Assembly (NCBI RefSeq): GCF_013363995.1
Contig: NZ_JABWGO010000002.1
Span: 558,001 to 622,000, forward strand
DNA length: 64,000 bases
From: Nonomuraea rhodomycinica
GTDB taxonomy: Bacteria > Actinomycetota > Actinomycetes > Streptosporangiales > Streptosporangiaceae
Direction of reading: 5' to 3'
Part shown: positions 40,253 to 48,796 of the stretch, piece after piece
Position numbering within the stretch: position 1 is the stretch's first letter
Layout of the letters: every line of letters starts with the position of its first letter
Made by a program: the position numbers and the translations under genes
The notes under the pieces: model-generated
The model's input: the letters and a program-made list of their open reading frames with translations, nothing else
Databases searched by the model: none
Told to the model about the DNA's origin: nothing

Positions 40253-40900
40253 TCACACCCAGCCCGGTCTGACCAGGCCCGACTCGTACGCGATGACGAC
40301 GAGCTGGGCGCGGTCGCGGGCGCCGAGCTTCATCATGGCGCGGCTCACGTGGGTCTTGGCCGTGGCCGGCGACATGAACAGCTTGGCCGCGATCTCGTCG
40401 TTCGTCATGCCCGCGCCCACCAGCGTCAGCACCTCGCGCTCGCGCTCCGTGAGCTGCCGCAGCGCCTCGGTGGCCATCGGCTCCTTGGCGCGCGAGGCGT
40501 ACTCCGCGATGAGGCGGCGCGTCACGCTCGGCGAGAGCAGGGCCTCGCCGGCCGCCACCACGCGGACCGCCTGGATCAGCTCCGCCGGTTCCGTGTCCTT
40601 GACGAGGAAGCCGCTGGCGCCGCCGCGCAGCGCCTCGAAGACGTACTCGTCGAGCTCGAACGTCGTCAGGATGATGACGCGCGGCCCCTCCGGCATGCGG
40701 CGGGTCGCCGTCAGACCGTCGGTGCCGGGCATGCGGATGTCCATGAGCACCACGTCGGGCTGGTGCTCGGCCGACAGCCGGACGGCCTCCGCGCCGTCGG
40801 CGGCCTCGGCCACCACGGTCATGTCGGGCTGGGCGTCCAGCAGCGCGCGGAAGCCGGCGCGCACCAGCGCCTGGTCGTCGGCCAGCAACAGCCTGATCAT
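40253..40900 (-). CDS. NarL/LuxR family response regulator
   Basis: The 215-residue protein has a receiver domain (residues 1-120: LLADDQALVRAG, phospho-acceptor Asp in VVLMDIRMPG at about 54, Lys in FLVKD at about 104). A LuxR-type HTH follows (about 150-210), with LTEREREVLTLVGAGMTNDE and AAKLFMSPATAKTHV. ATG 40900 lies on the stop of the kinase gene, so the pair is co-translated. A likely target is its own operon or the divergent gamma-glutamyltransferase gene. Confidence 0.9.
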   Translation of the reverse strand: MIRLLLADDQALVRAGFRALLDAQPDMTVVAEAADGAEAVRLSAEHQPDVVLMDIRMPGTDGLTATRRMPEGPRVIILTTFELDEYVFEALRGGASGFLVKDTEPAELIQAVRVVAAGEALLSPSVTRRLIAEYASRAKEPMATEALRQLTEREREVLTLVGAGMTNDEIAAKLFMSPATAKTHVSRAMMKLGARDRAQLVVIAYESGLVRPGWV

Positions 40901-42048
40901 CACGTGTCCTCGGGGGAGAGCGGAGGGGAGAGCGGGTCGGAGGGCAGGGGGAGTCGGGCGGCGACCCGGAAGCCGGTGCCCCACGGGCCGGCCACCAGTG
41001 TGCCGCCCAGGGCGGAGGCGCGCTCGCGCATGCCGGGGATGCCGTTGCCGGTGCCGTGCGCCGACAGCTCCGGGGAAGAGGTCGCGCCGGTGTCGGTGAC
41101 CGTGACGGCCAGCTCCCGCTCGCCGTACTCCAGCTGGACCGTCACCCGCGCGCCGGGAGCGTGCCGGGCGGCGTTGGTGAGCGACTCCTGCACGATCCGG
41201 TACGCGGCCCGCTCCACCTGCGGCGGCAGCGGACGCGTCCCGTCGCGGCGCAGGGTGACGTCCAGGCCGGAGCGCTCGACCAGGTCGTCGAGCCGGTCGA
41301 GCCCGGCGGTGGGGAAGCGCGGCGCGCCTTCGCGCAGCACGTTGAGCACGGAGCGCATCTCGCCGAGCACCTCCTTGGAGGCGGTCTTGATGGTGGCCAG
41401 CGCGGTGCGGGCCTGGTCGGGGTTGTCGTCGATGAGGTGCAGCGCGGTCGCGGCCTGCACGTGGATGAGCGAGATGTTGTGCGCGAGCACGTCGTGCAGC
41501 TCCTGCGCCATGGTCAGGCGCTCCTCGCTGGCCTGCCGCCGCGCCTCCTCCTCGGCCGTGCGCTGCTGCTGGGCGCGCCGCTCGCGCACGATCGCCCACA
41601 GCTCCGAGCCCACCATGACGAGCATGATGAACGCGGTGATCGCCAGGTCGTGGAACAGCCCGGGCTGCCCGGTGGTCCCGAAGTGCCCGTAGGCCAGGAA
41701 CACCACGAGCGTGACCCCGGCGAAGCTCCAGGCCACCGCCCGCCGTCCGACCAGGACCAGGGCGATGAGCGTGATCGTCGGCGCGATGTAGACGGGGCCG
41801 AGCGGGTAGTCGAGCCACGTGTACAGGTAGGTGACGAGCAGCGCGACGGCCGCCGAGCCGACCGGGAACCTGCGGTGCACCACCAGGGCCGCCGGCCCCA
41901 GCAGCAGCAGCGTGTAGGACAGCGCGTCCAGCGGCTTCCTGACGTGCAGCTGCCCGTACGCCGCGCCCTGCGACGCCACAACTTGGGCCACGGCGACGAT
42001 GAGCCCAAGGACAGGGGCGTATCGGGACTTCTCTCGCACGTCCCCCAC
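40900..42048 (-). CDS. HisKA_3-type sensor histidine kinase
   Basis: The protein (382 residues from GTG 42048; GTG 42039 and ATG 42105 are alternatives) has about five N-terminal helices in residues 10-150. The HisKA_3 box MAQELHDVLAHNISLIHVQA at about 185-204 carries the phospho-His. The HATPase has VQESLTNAARHAPG at about 290 (N box) and GNGIPGMRERASALGGTL at about 335 (G box). No extracytoplasmic sensor domain is evident, so it probably senses a membrane signal. The response-regulator gene overlaps its stop. Confidence 0.85.
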   Translation of the reverse strand: MGDVREKSRYAPVLGLIVAVAQVVASQGAAYGQLHVRKPLDALSYTLLLLGPAALVVHRRFPVGSAAVALLVTYLYTWLDYPLGPVYIAPTITLIALVLVGRRAVAWSFAGVTLVVFLAYGHFGTTGQPGLFHDLAITAFIMLVMVGSELWAIVRERRAQQQRTAEEEARRQASEERLTMAQELHDVLAHNISLIHVQAATALHLIDDNPDQARTALATIKTASKEVLGEMRSVLNVLREGAPRFPTAGLDRLDDLVERSGLDVTLRRDGTRPLPPQVERAAYRIVQESLTNAARHAPGARVTVQLEYGERELAVTVTDTGATSSPELSAHGTGNGIPGMRERASALGGTLVAGPWGTGFRVAARLPLPSDPLSPPLSPEDT

Positions 42049-42135
42049 GCTAAGGCAGCCGGACGGCCGGCCGCGTCCGTCCAATGTGGGAGGGGGCCCT
42101 ACCACGACGGGCGTACCTGGGCCATCGTGGAGGCC

Positions 42136-43902
42136 ATGCGCCGTGTGATCGCTCCCGCAGCGGCAATCCTCGTCACGCTGGCCACCGCCTCGCCGGCGAC
42201 GGCCGCAGCCGCTCCCTCAGCCCTGCCCACCGCTTCCTCGTCCACCGCCGCCGGCAAGGTGCCCGTCGCCGAGGGGTACGGCGGCGCCGTCGCCACCGTC
42301 GACCACGACGCGAGCCGCGCCGCCATCGCCGTGCTCCGGCAGGGCGGCAACGCCGTCGACGCCGCCGTGGCGGCCGGCGCCGTGCTGGGCGTCACCGAGC
42401 CGTACTCCGCCGGCCTGGCCGGAGGCGGCTTCATGGTGCTCTACGACGCCAGGCACCGCAAGGTGCACACCATCGACGGCCGCGAGACCGCGCCCAGGGC
42501 CATGACCTCCACGTCGTTCGAGGGCATCCCGTTCGAGGAGGGCGTCACCAGCGGCCTGTCGGCGGGCGTGCCCGGCGCGGTCGCCCAGTGGGACCTGGCG
42601 CTGCGCCGGTTCGGCACGATCTCGCTCAAGCAGGCGCTCCAGCCGGCGATCGAGGTCGCGTCGCAGGGCTTCACGGTCGACCAGACGTTCTTCGACCAGA
42701 CCCAGGCGAACCTGGCCAGGTTCAAGGACATCACCTCCACCGCCGCCCTCTACCTGCCGGGCGGCGCGCCGCCGCCCGTCGGCTCCGTCTTCAGGAACCC
42801 GCAGCTCGCCGACACCTACCGCGAGCTGGGCAGACGAGGCCCCGGCTGGCTGTACGGCGGGCAGCTCGGCAAGGAGATCGTCGCCACCGTCAAGCAGCCG
42901 CTCGTCGCCCCGGGCGCCACCCGCAAGGTCCGCCCCGGCCTGATGGAGCTGTCCGACCTGCGCGCCTACCGGGCGCTGACGCGCGAGCCGACGCGCGTCG
43001 ACTTCAAGGGCCTGCGCGTGTACGGCATGGCGCCCCCGTCCTCCGGCGGTTCGACCGTGGGCGAGGCGCTCAACATCATCGAGGCGCTGCCGCAGGCCGG
43101 CCTGCACGAGTACCTGGAGGCGTCCCGGCTGGCCTTCGCCGACCGCAACGCGTACGTCGGCGACATCCCCGGCGTGCCGCTGAAGGAGCTGCTGTCCGAC
43201 GGCTTCGCCAAGGAACGCGCCTGCCTCGTCGGCCCGCTCGCGATGACCGAGCCGGCCAAGCCCGGTGAACCGGACGGCGACTACCGCGGCTGCGCCGACC
43301 CGGGCGGCTCGTCCACGCCGACCGCCGCCGAGGGGCCGGAGACCACGCACCTGGTGGTGGCCGACCGCTGGGGCAACGTGGTGGCCTACAACCTGACGAT
43401 CGAGTCCACCGGCGGCAACGGCATCGTCGTGCCGGGCCGGGGCGTGCTGCTCAACAACGAGCTGACCGACTTCACCTTCGGCCCCGCCCCCGGCGACCCC
43501 AACCTGCCGGGCCCGGGCAAGCGCCCGCGCTCGTCCATGGCGCCCACGATCGTCTTCCAGGACGGCAGGCCGGTGCTGGCGGTCGGCTCGCCCGGCGGCG
43601 CGACGATCATCACGACGGTGCTGCAGATCCTGCTCAACCGGTACGTGTGGGGCATGGGCCTGCCGGAGGCCGTGGCCGCTCCGCGCGCCTCGCAGCGCAA
43701 CGCCACGCAGACGCAGGCCGAGCCGGCCTTCCTGGAGGTGCACCGGGCAGAGCTGGAGGCGCGCCGGCACAGCTTCGCCAGTGTGGCGGAGATCGGCGCG
43801 GCCACGGCGCTGGAGTTCACCGGTCCGGGCCGGGTCCGGGCGGTGGCCGAGCCGGTCAGGCGGGGTGGCGGCAGCGCCCTGGTGGTCAAGCCCGCCGGGT
43901 GA
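42136..43902 (+). CDS. ggt: Gamma-glutamyltransferase/hydrolase, secreted
   Basis: The 588-residue Ntn-hydrolase begins with a Sec signal peptide (MRRVIAPAAAILVTLATASP, cleavage probably near AAA-AP at about residue 25). The large-subunit part has ILRQGGNAVDAAVAAGAVLG-like AVLRQGGNAVDAAVA at about 55-69. The autocleavage Thr lies in GPETTHLVVADRWGNVVAYN at about 403-422, with RSSMAPTIVFQDG at about 465 and GSPGGATIITTVLQI at about 484-498. GGT cleaves gamma-glutamyl bonds such as that of glutathione outside the cell. Ribosome-binding support is weak; GGAGG lies only 2 nt from ATG. Its stop directly abuts the convergent monooxygenase end. Confidence 0.9.
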   Translation: MRRVIAPAAAILVTLATASPATAAAAPSALPTASSSTAAGKVPVAEGYGGAVATVDHDASRAAIAVLRQGGNAVDAAVAAGAVLGVTEPYSAGLAGGGFMVLYDARHRKVHTIDGRETAPRAMTSTSFEGIPFEEGVTSGLSAGVPGAVAQWDLALRRFGTISLKQALQPAIEVASQGFTVDQTFFDQTQANLARFKDITSTAALYLPGGAPPPVGSVFRNPQLADTYRELGRRGPGWLYGGQLGKEIVATVKQPLVAPGATRKVRPGLMELSDLRAYRALTREPTRVDFKGLRVYGMAPPSSGGSTVGEALNIIEALPQAGLHEYLEASRLAFADRNAYVGDIPGVPLKELLSDGFAKERACLVGPLAMTEPAKPGEPDGDYRGCADPGGSSTPTAAEGPETTHLVVADRWGNVVAYNLTIESTGGNGIVVPGRGVLLNNELTDFTFGPAPGDPNLPGPGKRPRSSMAPTIVFQDGRPVLAVGSPGGATIITTVLQILLNRYVWGMGLPEAVAAPRASQRNATQTQAEPAFLEVHRAELEARRHSFASVAEIGAATALEFTGPGRVRAVAEPVRRGGGSALVVKPAG

Positions 43903-45357
43903 CTAGCGGATCAGCTCGTACGCGCGGGGGTTCGCCTTCAGGGTGCGCGCCCAGTACTCGAAGCTGAACCCCGGCCACATCGTCCGGTTGACGCCGTGCT
44001 CGTCGAGGTACCAGGAGCGGCAGCCGCCCGCGTTCCACACGAGCGGGTCGAGCCGGGCGCGCAGCCGCCGGTTGAAGGCGCGCTGCCGCTCCGGCCGCAC
44101 GTCGAGGGCCCGCGCGCCGGTCCTCGACAGCAGCCGCAGGCAGTCGAGCACGTACCGGATCTGCGACTCGATCATGAACACGACGGAGTTGTGCCCGAGC
44201 CCGGTGTTGGGGCCGAGCAGGAAGAACAGGTTCGGGAAGCCGGCCGTGGTGATGCCGTAGTACGCCTCGACGCCCCCGCGCCAGGCGTCCTGGAGCTCGA
44301 CGCCGTTCCGGCCGACGATCCGCTGCTCGCGCAGGGCGTCGGCGACCCGGAAGCCGGTGGCGTAGACGACGACGTCGGCCTCGTGCTCGCGGCCCGAGGC
44401 GTCCACGACGGCGCGCGGCCGGAGCCCGGCGGCGGGGGAGGCGACCAGCTCGACATTCGGGCGGGTCAGCGCCGGGTAGTAGTCGCTGGAGATGAGCACC
44501 CGCTTGCAGCCGATCGTGTAGTCGGGGGTGAGGTGGCGGCGCAGCTCCGGGTCGGGGATCTGCGCCGTGAGGTGCGCGCGGGCGGCCCGCTCGTGCGCGG
44601 CCATCAGGCGCGGGTGGACGGTGAAGCCGAGGGCGCGGGCCTCCAGCAGCCAGTACAGGACGTCGCGCAGCGCCCTGGCCGCGCCGGGCAGCCGCAGCGC
44701 CCTCCTGGCCAGGGGCGGCAGCGCGAGGTCCGGCTTGGGGTGGATCCACGGGGGAGTGCGCTGGAAGACGGTCAGCCGCGCCACGTGCGGGGCGATGCGC
44801 GGGACGAACTGGACGGCCGACGCGCCGGTGCCGATCACCGCGACGCGCCTGCCGGTCAGGTCCACCCCGTGGTCCCAGCGCGAGGAGTGGAACGCCGGGC
44901 CCGCGAAGGTCGGCGCGCCGGGGAGGTCGGGGACCGACGGGACATGCAGGGCGCCGACGGCCGAGACGACGGCGCGCGGGCGCAGCACCTCGCCGTCCGC
45001 GGTGGTCACCTCCCAGCCCCTCCGGCGCTCGTCGTACTCCAGGGACACCACGCGGGCGCCGTAGCGGATGTGCGGGGTGACGCCGTGGCGGTCGGCGCAG
45101 CGGCGCAGGTACGCCCAGATGTCGGGCTGGCTGGAGAACAGCCGGGGCCAGCCGGGTTCGAGCGCGAAGGAATAGGAGTACAGGTGCGACGGCACGTCGC
45201 AGGCGCAGCCGGGGTAGGTGTTGTCGCGCCAGGTGCCGCCGAGGTCGCCGGCCTGCTCCAGGACGACGAAGTCGTGGCAGCCGGCCCGCTTGAGCCCGAT
45301 CCCCATGCCGATGCCGGAGAAACCGGCGCCGACGACCACGATCCCGGGCTCGGCCAC
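43903..45357 (-). CDS. Flavin-containing monooxygenase, Baeyer-Villiger type
   Basis: The 484-residue enzyme starts at GTG 45357 with AGGAGG seven bases upstream. It has the FAD loop VVVGAGFSGIGMGIGLKRAG (about residues 8-27), the BVMO fingerprint FAGPAFHSSRWDHG (about 148-161), the NADPH loop VAVIGTGASAVQFVPRIAPH (about 168-187) and the C-terminal ATGFRV motif (about 341-346). Such enzymes turn ketones into esters or lactones, including steroid and terpene ketones. The gene lies under a probable TetR operator. A sterol-related role is possible but not shown; the nearest sterol genes are 25 kb away. Confidence 0.85.
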   Translation of the reverse strand: MAEPGIVVVGAGFSGIGMGIGLKRAGCHDFVVLEQAGDLGGTWRDNTYPGCACDVPSHLYSYSFALEPGWPRLFSSQPDIWAYLRRCADRHGVTPHIRYGARVVSLEYDERRRGWEVTTADGEVLRPRAVVSAVGALHVPSVPDLPGAPTFAGPAFHSSRWDHGVDLTGRRVAVIGTGASAVQFVPRIAPHVARLTVFQRTPPWIHPKPDLALPPLARRALRLPGAARALRDVLYWLLEARALGFTVHPRLMAAHERAARAHLTAQIPDPELRRHLTPDYTIGCKRVLISSDYYPALTRPNVELVASPAAGLRPRAVVDASGREHEADVVVYATGFRVADALREQRIVGRNGVELQDAWRGGVEAYYGITTAGFPNLFFLLGPNTGLGHNSVVFMIESQIRYVLDCLRLLSRTGARALDVRPERQRAFNRRLRARLDPLVWNAGGCRSWYLDEHGVNRTMWPGFSFEYWARTLKANPRAYELIR

Positions 45358-45399
45358 GGCTCGTCCTCCTGTCTCCTCCTTCGCAGTGAAACACACGAC

Positions 45400-45413
45400 A
45401 CCGACTGGTCGGT
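45400..45413. promoter_or_regulatory. ACCGAC-TG-GTCGGT palindrome upstream of the monooxygenase gene
   Basis: A 6+2+6 perfect palindrome lies 43 bp from the monooxygenase start, in the position of a core promoter. ACCGACNNGTCGGT sites are frequent TetR-family operators. No TetR gene is adjacent, so the repressor would be encoded elsewhere. Confidence 0.55.
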
Positions 45414-45432
45414 ATGGGAGGGGCCGGACAAA

Positions 45433-45454
45433 CTTTTCGCGGGCGCGCGAAAAG
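45433..45454 (-). terminator. 9-bp hairpin between the small membrane gene and monooxygenase gene
   Basis: CTTTTCGCG (45433-45441) and CGCGAAAAG (45446-45454) flank a 4-nt loop. It lies downstream of the minus-strand gene ending at 45544 and upstream of the monooxygenase promoter, so it probably ends the former transcript. Confidence 0.6.
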
Positions 45455-45543
45455 CGCCGATGGCCGTCGTCGTCGACCGGCCGTCGGCGCCGTGCGGGAG
45501 ACCGCGCGGGTCGGCGCAGGAGGAGTCCTGGCGCGGACCGGGC

Positions 45544-45726
45544 CTAGCGCAGGACGAGGAAGGCGGCGACGCCGATGACGAGGATGGCCGCGACCACCGC
45601 GATGATCGGGACGAGGGGAGACTTCTTGGGCTCCGCGGCGGCCTCCTGGTCGGAGCGCTGCGCGAAGGCGCGGAACTGCTGCGTGGTGCCAGCCGGGTCG
45701 ATCGGCTGCTGGTGCTGCTCAGACAT
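45544..45726 (-). CDS. Small single-pass membrane protein
   Basis: The 60-residue protein starts at ATG 45726 (MSEQHQQPIDPAGTTQQFRA). A polar N-terminus of about 38 residues is followed by one hydrophobic helix, PLVPIIAVVAAILVIGVAAF, and a short tail. This tail-anchor-like topology is common in small actinobacterial hypotheticals. No function can be given. The hairpin at 45433-45454 ends its transcript. Confidence 0.6.
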   Translation of the reverse strand: MSEQHQQPIDPAGTTQQFRAFAQRSDQEAAAEPKKSPLVPIIAVVAAILVIGVAAFLVLR

Positions 45727-45842
45727 GCGCAGCAGCCTAGCGGGATCACCTGTGGCATTTTGCGCCTTTTTCGCGATCGGCTTCATGCGATCGGCGGCGG
45801 GCTGGGTGCGGGACCGGTCCCGTCGCCGGATAGCGTTGAAGC

Positions 45843-46625
45843 ATGCTGAGGACCGTGCTCTCGCCCCGCATGCTGGGGCTCCACCTGTTGACGGTGGTGG
45901 TCCTCGTGGCGTTCATCCTGCTCGGACGCTGGCAGCTCGGGGTGTTCCAGGATTCCGGCAAGCCGCGCGCGGCGGCCGACCCCGCGCCCGTCGCGGTCAC
46001 CGCGCTCGCCCCGGTGGGGGCGCAGATGGACGGCAGGTCGGTCGGGCGGCGCGTCACCGCGAGCGGCGTCTACGACGCCTCACGCCAGCTCCTCGTCGTC
46101 GACCGGCAGCCCGACGTGGACGCGCCCGGCGGCAAGGCCGACCGCGACCGGGGCTTCTGGGTGCTCACCCCGCTCCGCCTCGGCGACGGCACGCTGCTGC
46201 CGGTCGTCCGCGGCTGGACGGCCACGCCCGACGCCTCCCGGCTGGCCGTGCCGTCCGGCGAGGTCACCGTCTCCGGCCGGCTGCGGCCCCCGCAGGGCAC
46301 CGACAGCGTGCAGCGCCGGCCCGAGGAACTGCCCCGGGGCCAGGTGCAGACCGTGTCCACCGGCCAGCTCGTCAACCTGTGGGACGGCGGCCGGATCCGT
46401 GACGGCTACGTCGTCGCCCAGCCGCCGTCGGGCGAGCTGACCCAGGTCAAGGTCGCGCCGCCGGTCGTCGGCGGCACCTTCACCTGGCGCAACCTCGCCT
46501 ACGCCGCCAACTGGTGGATCTTCGCCGGGTTCGCCGTGTTCATGTGGTTCCACTTCGTCCGCGACGCCGTGCGCACGGACCGGGAACACCACAAGCAGTC
46601 CCCTGAGATGGTTCTGGAAGGTTGA
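45843..46625 (+). CDS. SURF1 family protein
   Basis: The 260-residue protein has an N-terminal helix (about residues 10-28, HLLTVVVLVAFILLGRWQLG) and a C-terminal helix (about 220-240, YAANWWIFAGFAVFMWFHFV). A beta-rich extracytoplasmic domain with GFWVLTPLRLGDGTLLPVVR lies between them. RWQLG near the N-terminus is the family signature. SURF1 helps assemble cytochrome c oxidase, probably in haem a insertion. The DUF3817 gene starts 4 bp later, an association common in actinobacteria. Confidence 0.9.
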   Translation: MLRTVLSPRMLGLHLLTVVVLVAFILLGRWQLGVFQDSGKPRAAADPAPVAVTALAPVGAQMDGRSVGRRVTASGVYDASRQLLVVDRQPDVDAPGGKADRDRGFWVLTPLRLGDGTLLPVVRGWTATPDASRLAVPSGEVTVSGRLRPPQGTDSVQRRPEELPRGQVQTVSTGQLVNLWDGGRIRDGYVVAQPPSGELTQVKVAPPVVGGTFTWRNLAYAANWWIFAGFAVFMWFHFVRDAVRTDREHHKQSPEMVLEG

Positions 46626-46629
46626 AACG

Positions 46630-46941
46630 GTGGAATCGGCTCTGAAGCCCTTCCGGGTGCTCGCCTACTGCGTCGGCGTGATGCTGCTCGTGCTGTGCAC
46701 GGCCATGGTGCTGAGGTACGGCTTCGGCATCGAGGGCATCTCGAAGTTCGTGGCGCCCGTCCACGGCTTCCTCTACATGGTCTACCTGGTGGCGGTCATG
46801 AACCTGGGCATGAAGGCCCGGTGGAGCTGGCCGTACATGCTGGGGATCATGCTGGGCGGCACGGTGCCGTTCCTGTCGTTCTTCGTCGAGCGGCGCGTCA
46901 CCCAGCGGGTGCACGCGCAGACGGCGGTGGCGGGGGCCTGA
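46630..46941 (+). CDS. DUF3817 membrane protein
   Basis: The 103-residue protein from GTG 46630 has three helices and the family motifs PVHGFLYMVYLVAVMNLGMK and WPYMLGIMLGGTVPFLSFFVE. The latter gives the typical -P-x-FF-E-R end. DUF3817 proteins often sit next to SURF1 or ABC-type genes in actinobacteria, and the role is unknown. It forms an operon with SURF1, 4 bp apart. Confidence 0.85.
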   Translation: MESALKPFRVLAYCVGVMLLVLCTAMVLRYGFGIEGISKFVAPVHGFLYMVYLVAVMNLGMKARWSWPYMLGIMLGGTVPFLSFFVERRVTQRVHAQTAVAGA

Positions 46942-46971
46942 CCCCCGCCACCGGGCGCGCCTCGCTCGGGA

Positions 46972-47166
46972 TCAGCGGCCGATGCCGCGCCGGCGGGCGC
47001 GCTTGAGCCGCTCCCGCTGCGACGGGTCGAGCATCAGGTAGCCGACCACCGGTGCGCCCACGACGCCGAGGACGACCAGCAGGGTGATCCAGCCGGTCCC
47101 GAAAATGATCAGGGAGAGCAGGACGGCGGCGCCGGCGCCGATGGCGTACTTCTGGACTGGCGACAT
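46972..47166 (-). CDS. Small membrane protein with two helices
   Basis: The 64-residue protein reads MSPVQKYAIGAGAAVLLSLI at its start. It has two hydrophobic helices (about residues 8-24 and 26-45) and a basic tail RERLKRARRRGIGR. A GGAGG site precedes ATG 47175, three codons upstream, and a GAGG precedes ATG 47166, so either start is possible. It is a small conserved-type hypothetical; no function is known. Confidence 0.6.
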   Translation of the reverse strand: MSPVQKYAIGAGAAVLLSLIIFGTGWITLLVVLGVVGAPVVGYLMLDPSQRERLKRARRRGIGR

Positions 47167-47270
47167 CCTCAACATCCTCCGAACGCGGAGCGCGCGCCCC
47201 GCCTCTTCCACATTCTGCGTCCCCGGTCCAACGAGTGGGGGCGCCCCGGGGTTCCGAATCGCGATGTATC

Positions 47271-47948
47271 TCAAAAGGCCGGCCCGCCGGTCCCGGCGGA
47301 GCGCTCCAGCGCCAGGCGCCGGAGCGTCCCGGACACCAGCTCGACCGGCGGCGGCCCGGCCGGGTCGAGCATCGCCCGGATCAGCGACCGCAGCGGGTCG
47401 GCGCCCGCCGCCGGGGACGTGCCCGGCGGCCGGCCCTCGACCGCGAAGTGCAGCGTGGCCGCCAGCGACCACAGATCGGCCGAGGGACGCAGCTCCGGCT
47501 GCGGCAGCCCGAACCCCGTCAGCAGCGCCCGGCCCGTCGGCGTGAGCAGCACGTTGCCCGGATCGACCCGGCCGTGCACGATCCCCAGCGCGTGCGCCGC
47601 CGAAAGCCCCTCCAGCACGCACACCCCGGCCCTGGCGGCCTGGGCCGCGGGCAGGGGACCGCGTGAGCCCACCGCGCGCTCCAGCGACGTCCCCGAGACG
47701 AACTCCATGACCACCCAGACGGCGCCGTCCCCGGCCACCACGTCGGCGACCGGCACGAGGCAGCCGTGCCGCAGGGCGGCGAGGCGGCGCGCGTCATCGG
47801 CGGCCCGCTCCACCAGGCCCGCCGGCGGGCGCAGCTCCCGGACGACGACGTCGCGGTGCCCCGGCTCGTCGAAGGCCAGCCGGACGGCGCCCCCTCCGAG
47901 GGGGTTCAGCAGCCGGTAGCGCCCCGCGAGCTTCGTGGTGTGTCCCAT
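47271..47948 (-). CDS. Serine/threonine protein kinase-like protein, probably a pseudokinase
   Basis: The 225-residue protein begins RYRLLNPLGGGAVRLAFDEP, a degenerate Gly loop. The VAIK Lys is replaced in DVVVRELRPP by Arg. The catalytic HRD loop reads HGRVDPGNVLLTPTGRALLT, so the HRD Asp is Gly-Arg-Val and the Lys of HRDxKxxN is Pro. DFG is GFG. The fold is that of a Hanks-type kinase N- and C-lobe without a membrane helix. The lost catalytic residues make ATP-phosphotransfer unlikely, but a binding or scaffolding role is plausible. It is divergent from the RR-kinase operon. Confidence 0.75.
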   Translation of the reverse strand: MGHTTKLAGRYRLLNPLGGGAVRLAFDEPGHRDVVVRELRPPAGLVERAADDARRLAALRHGCLVPVADVVAGDGAVWVVMEFVSGTSLERAVGSRGPLPAAQAARAGVCVLEGLSAAHALGIVHGRVDPGNVLLTPTGRALLTGFGLPQPELRPSADLWSLAATLHFAVEGRPPGTSPAAGADPLRSLIRAMLDPAGPPPVELVSGTLRRLALERSAGTGGPAF

Positions 47949-48048
47949 GCCCTGATCTCCCCCATCCAGGTGGACGATAGCTCCCCGGCGGCGGCCCCGG
48001 CCATCATCCCGGTGAGCCGGGCATGAACACCTCCCGACGGCTGTTCGA

Positions 48049-48092
48049 TCTGCACCGGATGTGCACGTTTCAGTGAGTGCCGTCTGCACCGG
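48049..48092. repeat. Direct repeat TCTGCACCGG between pseudokinase and response-regulator genes
   Basis: TCTGCACCGG occurs at 48049-48058 and 48083-48092, 34 bp apart, with GTGCAC between. Direct repeats about three helical turns apart upstream of a regulator gene could be OmpR-type binding sites. Confidence 0.4.
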
Positions 48093-48112
48093 GCACTCCT
48101 AGGCTTTCGTCC

Positions 48113-48796
48113 GTGGCAGAGCGGCGACGGGTCCTCCTGGTCGAGGACGACGAGACGATCGCGCGGGCGGTCCGCGACCGCCTGGCGGCCGAGGGCTTCG
48201 AGGTGCGCGTGGCGGGGGACGGGGAGGCGGCGCTGGCCGAGTACGGCCGGGCCGAGCCCGACCTGGTGATCCTCGACCGGCTGCTGCCGGGGCTCGACGG
48301 GCTGGAGGTGTGCCGCCGGATGCAGGCGGCCCGCCCCGTGCCGGTGCTCATGCTGACCGCGCTCGGCGAGGAGACCGACGTGCTGGTCGGGCTGGGCGTG
48401 GGGGCCGACGACTACCTCACCAAGCCGTTCAGCATGCGCGAGCTGGTGGCCCGGATCCACGCGCTGCTGCGCCGGGTCGAGAGAGCCGGCCAGCTCGCGG
48501 CCGAGGACACGGTCATCCGCGTCGGCGAGGTCGAGATCGACACGGCGGCGCGCCGGGTGTTCGTGCGCGGCGCCGAGGCGCAGCTCACCAGGACCGAGTT
48601 CGACCTGTTGCGGCGGCTGGCCGAGCGGCCGGGGCAGGTCTTCGAGCGCGACCGGCTGCTGTCGGACGTGTGGGGCTTCTCCGAGGCCGCCGCGACCCGG
48701 ACCGTGGACAGCCACGTGCGGGCGCTGCGCCGCAAGCTCGGCTCCGACGTGGTGCGCACCGTCCACGGCGTCGGCTACGCGCTGGTGCGCCGATGA
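48113..48796 (+). CDS. OmpR family response regulator
   Basis: The 227-residue protein from GTG 48113 has a receiver domain (residues 5-118; DDE near 14, phospho-acceptor Asp in LVILDRLLPGLDG near 53, LTKPF near 102). A winged-helix C-terminal domain follows (about 130-225; TRTEFDLLRRLAERPGQVFE and VDSHVRALRRKLG). It overlaps the kinase gene by 4 bp (ATGA). Targets are unknown; the repeats just upstream suggest autoregulation. Confidence 0.9.
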   Translation: MAERRRVLLVEDDETIARAVRDRLAAEGFEVRVAGDGEAALAEYGRAEPDLVILDRLLPGLDGLEVCRRMQAARPVPVLMLTALGEETDVLVGLGVGADDYLTKPFSMRELVARIHALLRRVERAGQLAAEDTVIRVGEVEIDTAARRVFVRGAEAQLTRTEFDLLRRLAERPGQVFERDRLLSDVWGFSEAAATRTVDSHVRALRRKLGSDVVRTVHGVGYALVRR

